From NCBI RefSeq assembly GCF_019578655.1, contig NC_063262.1, forward strand, positions 10,051,582 through 10,115,581: a stretch of DNA of 64,000 bases, read 5' to 3'. Origin of the DNA: Ricinus communis. Lineage: Eukaryota; Streptophyta; Magnoliopsida; Malpighiales; Euphorbiaceae. Made by a program: the position numbers and the translations under genes. This document shows, piece after piece, positions 61,056-64,000 of this stretch; position 1 is the first letter of the stretch; the number at the start of each line of letters is the position of its first letter. A model generated the notes under the pieces. The model was not told the DNA's origin and did not search any database. It worked only from the letters and a program-made list of their open reading frames with translations.

Positions 61056-63840
61056 ATGGATTTGTATACAACTGAACTTCACCATGGGAGGTGTTTAATG
61101 AGGATAAAATGGCATTTCATATATTGGCGGGAGATGGTTGAAATAGAAAACTGTGATCCAAATAGAACAAGTTATATTGATATTGAGAGTGATGTCAAAT
61201 CTTTAGGTTATGCAAAGATAATAAGAATGTCATACATAGATCCAGATAAATATTCATTGTTTCTTTAGTGATGACTGTGGTGTGATGGCTATGATGCAAT
61301 GTATTAGGAATAAAACTGTGTCTATTTATGTGGAGGTTGAACTGGTTATGGAGAATGCTGGTAAGAATGAGGATGCAGGGTATGCAGGAAATAATGATGA
61401 TGCAGCAGATGTAAATAATGAGAATAAGGATGCATGGTATGCATGCATTGAAGTTCTGGTATTATAAGTGATTTGAATTATGCAGGCTCTCATAATACTA
61501 AGGTACAACAAATTGAGAGGGTTGTTATAGGGAGTGAAGGTGACAACGAAGATCTAGAAAATGAACCTGTTCAAGAAAGTGAAATTAATGATGGCCTTGA
61601 AGATGATAAGTTCTCTTATGAGAATGAGGAGCACTTGGAAGTAAGAAGGCATTTAAGGTGGACAAGATTGCACAACATAATCAAGAGTAGATATGATGAA
61701 GCAACAAGTTCACCACCTTGGAAGAATTCAGATACAGTCAAGAGTTAGACAAAGGCCCTAAAGAAAAAAGCTGCAAAGAGAAATGTAATTACTAATTTTT
61801 GACAAGTTATAAATGATAAAGTAGAAGGAATAAATGCTCAGGAGGAGAAAAATGGGTATAACACCAAGTATATTTCTTCAAATGACAGTGTTGTTACACC
61901 CATTTCAAGTGAAGAGGATAACTTAAGCGCATATGGGAAACAAAAAGTTAAAGCTAAGGTTTATGCACCAAACTGTAACCATAAGGAGCTTGTTATGAGG
62001 TTCAAGATGGTGATGAGTGTAGAGAGGGAATTAAGAGATGAGAAATTATCAATAGGCACAACATTTATTGGCACAGGAGTGGAGGTTGGAAGCTAGATCC
62101 CAAATGTGTTCCTGGTTACTCTTGGAGGTTGTATGTTGCTAAGCTTCAAGATAAGGAAACCTTTATCATTAAGACCTTAGGAGGTCCTCATAACTATGTT
62201 AGAGAACCTACTAATAGGCAGGTAGCATCTGAGTGGTTAAGCAATGAGTATTTACTAGTGTTTAAGAGGAATCCTAATTATAATGCTATAAAGATGAAGG
62301 ATGATGTGAAGTTAAAGTTTGATATTAACATGACCCTAATAACTTGTTATAGAGCTAAGTGGAAAGCTCTTAACAAGCTTTGGGGGAATTTCATGAGCAT
62401 TATGCTAAACTGAGGTCTGATGTTGTTGAGTTACAAAAAATGGATAAAGATGGGATATTTGAGTTGAAGGCTAAACTGGACAATAAGGATAATTGAATAT
62501 TATATATTGGTTTTAGTGCATTGAGGAGAGAGTTTCATAGTGGTTTTAGAAGTATGCTGGGTTTTGATTCATGCTTTCTAAAAACTATTTTAGGAGGAGC
62601 ACTATTAACTATTGTTGCTAACGATGCTAATAATAAAATGCATCCCGTAGCATGGACAACAATAGAGAGAGAAAATGAGCATATTTAGACCTAGTTTTTT
62701 GAGATCTTGTTTGAAGAACTTGGGTTGTATGATGGCCTAGGATGGTGCTTTATAAGTGATCAATAAAAGGTAGATATCATTTAAGATTTTTCTTTACGTT
62801 TTACACTTATTGATTATATTATATTTGATGTATTGTAAACTAGCTCCTATGGTAGAGCATATAAACTGTGTTAAGCATATTTATGCCAACTAGAAGAAGG
62901 TGTATTATGGGTCTAAATTCAAAAGACTATTCTAGGATATAGCAAAGAGCACGTGTGAGGCACAATATCATTCTATACTCAATAAGTTGAAGGAAGAATC
63001 TGAAGCTGCCTGTGAGACCTTTCTAGTAAGAAATCCAACTATCTTCTATAAGTTGATGATAAATTTCTTTACTAAATCAAATATTATTAATAATAACATA
63101 TTTGAAATATTTAATGGGAACATAATTAAATTTAGGATAAAGCCAATAATAGATATGTTAGAAGATATTATGACTCCTTTAATAATGAGGATGCATGACA
63201 CAATGAAGAATCTAACCAATTGCAAAGATTTAATTTATCCTAGGATTATGAAGAATTTGGAAAAGATTAATAAATTGGTGAAGTTTTGTGTCATTAAACC
63301 TGTTGTTGGAAGGAAATACCAAGTTTCTTTTTTGAATAAGGGTATGCTACCAACATAATCTAGCCACCTTAAACGGACCAAAAAGTGGCATGTGATAACT
63401 AAGACCCTAATACGGTCACCAGCCTTTGTTAAGTAACTTGGCAGCACTAGGAAAAACAAAAAGAAAGGGCATCAAGAGGAAAAAAAATAGAAATCCTTAC
63501 AAGTTACCAAGGACTAGGACAAAGATGAAGTGCCAAATGTATATAATATTGCTACAATAAGAGAACCTATACTATGAGACCAAGTGGAGAAGGCAATAAA
63601 GAAGGTATAATTCCTGTCCCTATTGCAAAACCATCTCAACCGAAGGTATTTCATACCCTCAAATATTGAATTGCTTAGACAATAATATTTATTTAATGAT
63701 TTATTTTTTATGCATTTAGAGAAAAAGAGATAGACCGAGAAAGGAAAGAATATCCAAGCTTAACCTAAAGAGGCCAAAGGTAGCTGTTAGGACTGCCCAA
63801 CCAAAGCTATGAAGACTTGGAAGACAAATAGATACAGAGG
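61056..63840 (+). pseudogene. MULE transposase (mudrA-like), MULE 3, broken
   Basis: Starting at ATG 61056 the PB1-like N-terminal domain reads LYTTELHHG, IENCDPNRTSYIDI, VKSLGY, SYIDPDKYSL, then a stop at about 61266. Acidic linker pieces follow (61473-61748). A zinc-ribbon-like region and the DDE core come next (LGFDSCFLKTILGGALLTI near 62560; GWCFISDQ near 62742). A short intron is inferred at about 62770-62837, followed by VEHINCVKHIYAN, IFEIFNGNIIKFR near 63098 and a C-terminal basic KRDRPRKERISKLNLKRPK near 63724. Many stops and frameshifts show it is inactive. The SWIM finger is not clear. The element continues past the right window edge. Confidence 0.88.
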
Positions 63841-64000
63841 TAGCAAATAAATTTAGAGAGAGAGATACAAGGTATCTACATTTGCCTTTCATGACATGCC
63901 TAATATGATTCAATTATTTTATCGAGCTTCTTTAAACTTTATGCACGCAAACAATATAGGGTTATAGTGTAAGAATATTCTCAGAATCTAAAAATATATA

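Overview
This is nuclear DNA of a flowering plant, most likely a eudicot. The evidence is a 377-codon actin gene with the standard plant exon layout, a split nuclear gene for mitochondrial ribosomal protein uL15m, Ty1/copia and Ty3/gypsy LTR retrotransposons, Mutator-like (MULE) transposons, a decayed endogenous pararetrovirus, a small plastid-DNA insertion, and very AT-rich intergenic sequence with many TA and AAT microsatellites. The retroelement and MULE content is compatible with Malpighiales such as Euphorbiaceae, but the sequence alone does not settle the species.

Only two genes look intact. A four-exon gene for mitochondrial L15 lies on the plus strand (10.3-13.0 kb). An actin gene lies on the minus strand (24.9-26.3 kb, with a leader intron and promoter reaching about 27.2 kb). 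Almost everything else recognisable is mobile or viral DNA in decay.

Layout: 0-5.7 kb, a broken Petuvirus/Florendovirus-like pararetrovirus with its tRNA primer site and movement, coat, protease, RT and RNase H regions, bracketed by an inverted repeat. 5.98-9.0 kb, the right part of a MULE: transposase C-terminus, then a convergent GRF zinc-finger pseudogene. 9.06-9.7 kb, a chromovirus integrase-tail relic. 10.3-13 kb, the L15 gene. 15.2-19.7 kb, a MULE with both terminal inverted repeats (TIRs), the left one tandemly duplicated; it again carries a transposase plus a convergent GRF zinc-finger gene. 24.9-27.2 kb, actin. 29.9-46.6 kb, a nest of one Ty3/gypsy (Tekay/Del-like) family: a truncated LTR head to head with a two-LTR element (31.39-41.12 kb, minus strand), then an integrase tail with its 3' LTR, into which plastid psaB and ycf3 pieces are inserted. 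46.7-49.5 kb, two AT-rich direct repeats of about 0.7 kb. 50.4-55.5 kb, a Ty1/copia element without a recognisable 3' LTR. 56.37-59.21 kb, a solo LTR of the Tekay-like family with a perfect 5-bp target duplication. 59.7-60.2 kb, a small inverted-repeat element. 61.06 kb to the window end, a third MULE transposase.

The most interesting observations are: (i) two independent MULEs here each carry a convergent second gene encoding a GRF zinc finger, a charged helix and a C-terminal membrane segment, which is positionally like mudrB of maize MuDR but a different protein; (ii) a hairpin-prone motif repeated three or four times inside all five long LTR copies; (iii) two acceptor sites 12 nt apart in the L15 gene, one of which brings in an in-frame stop.
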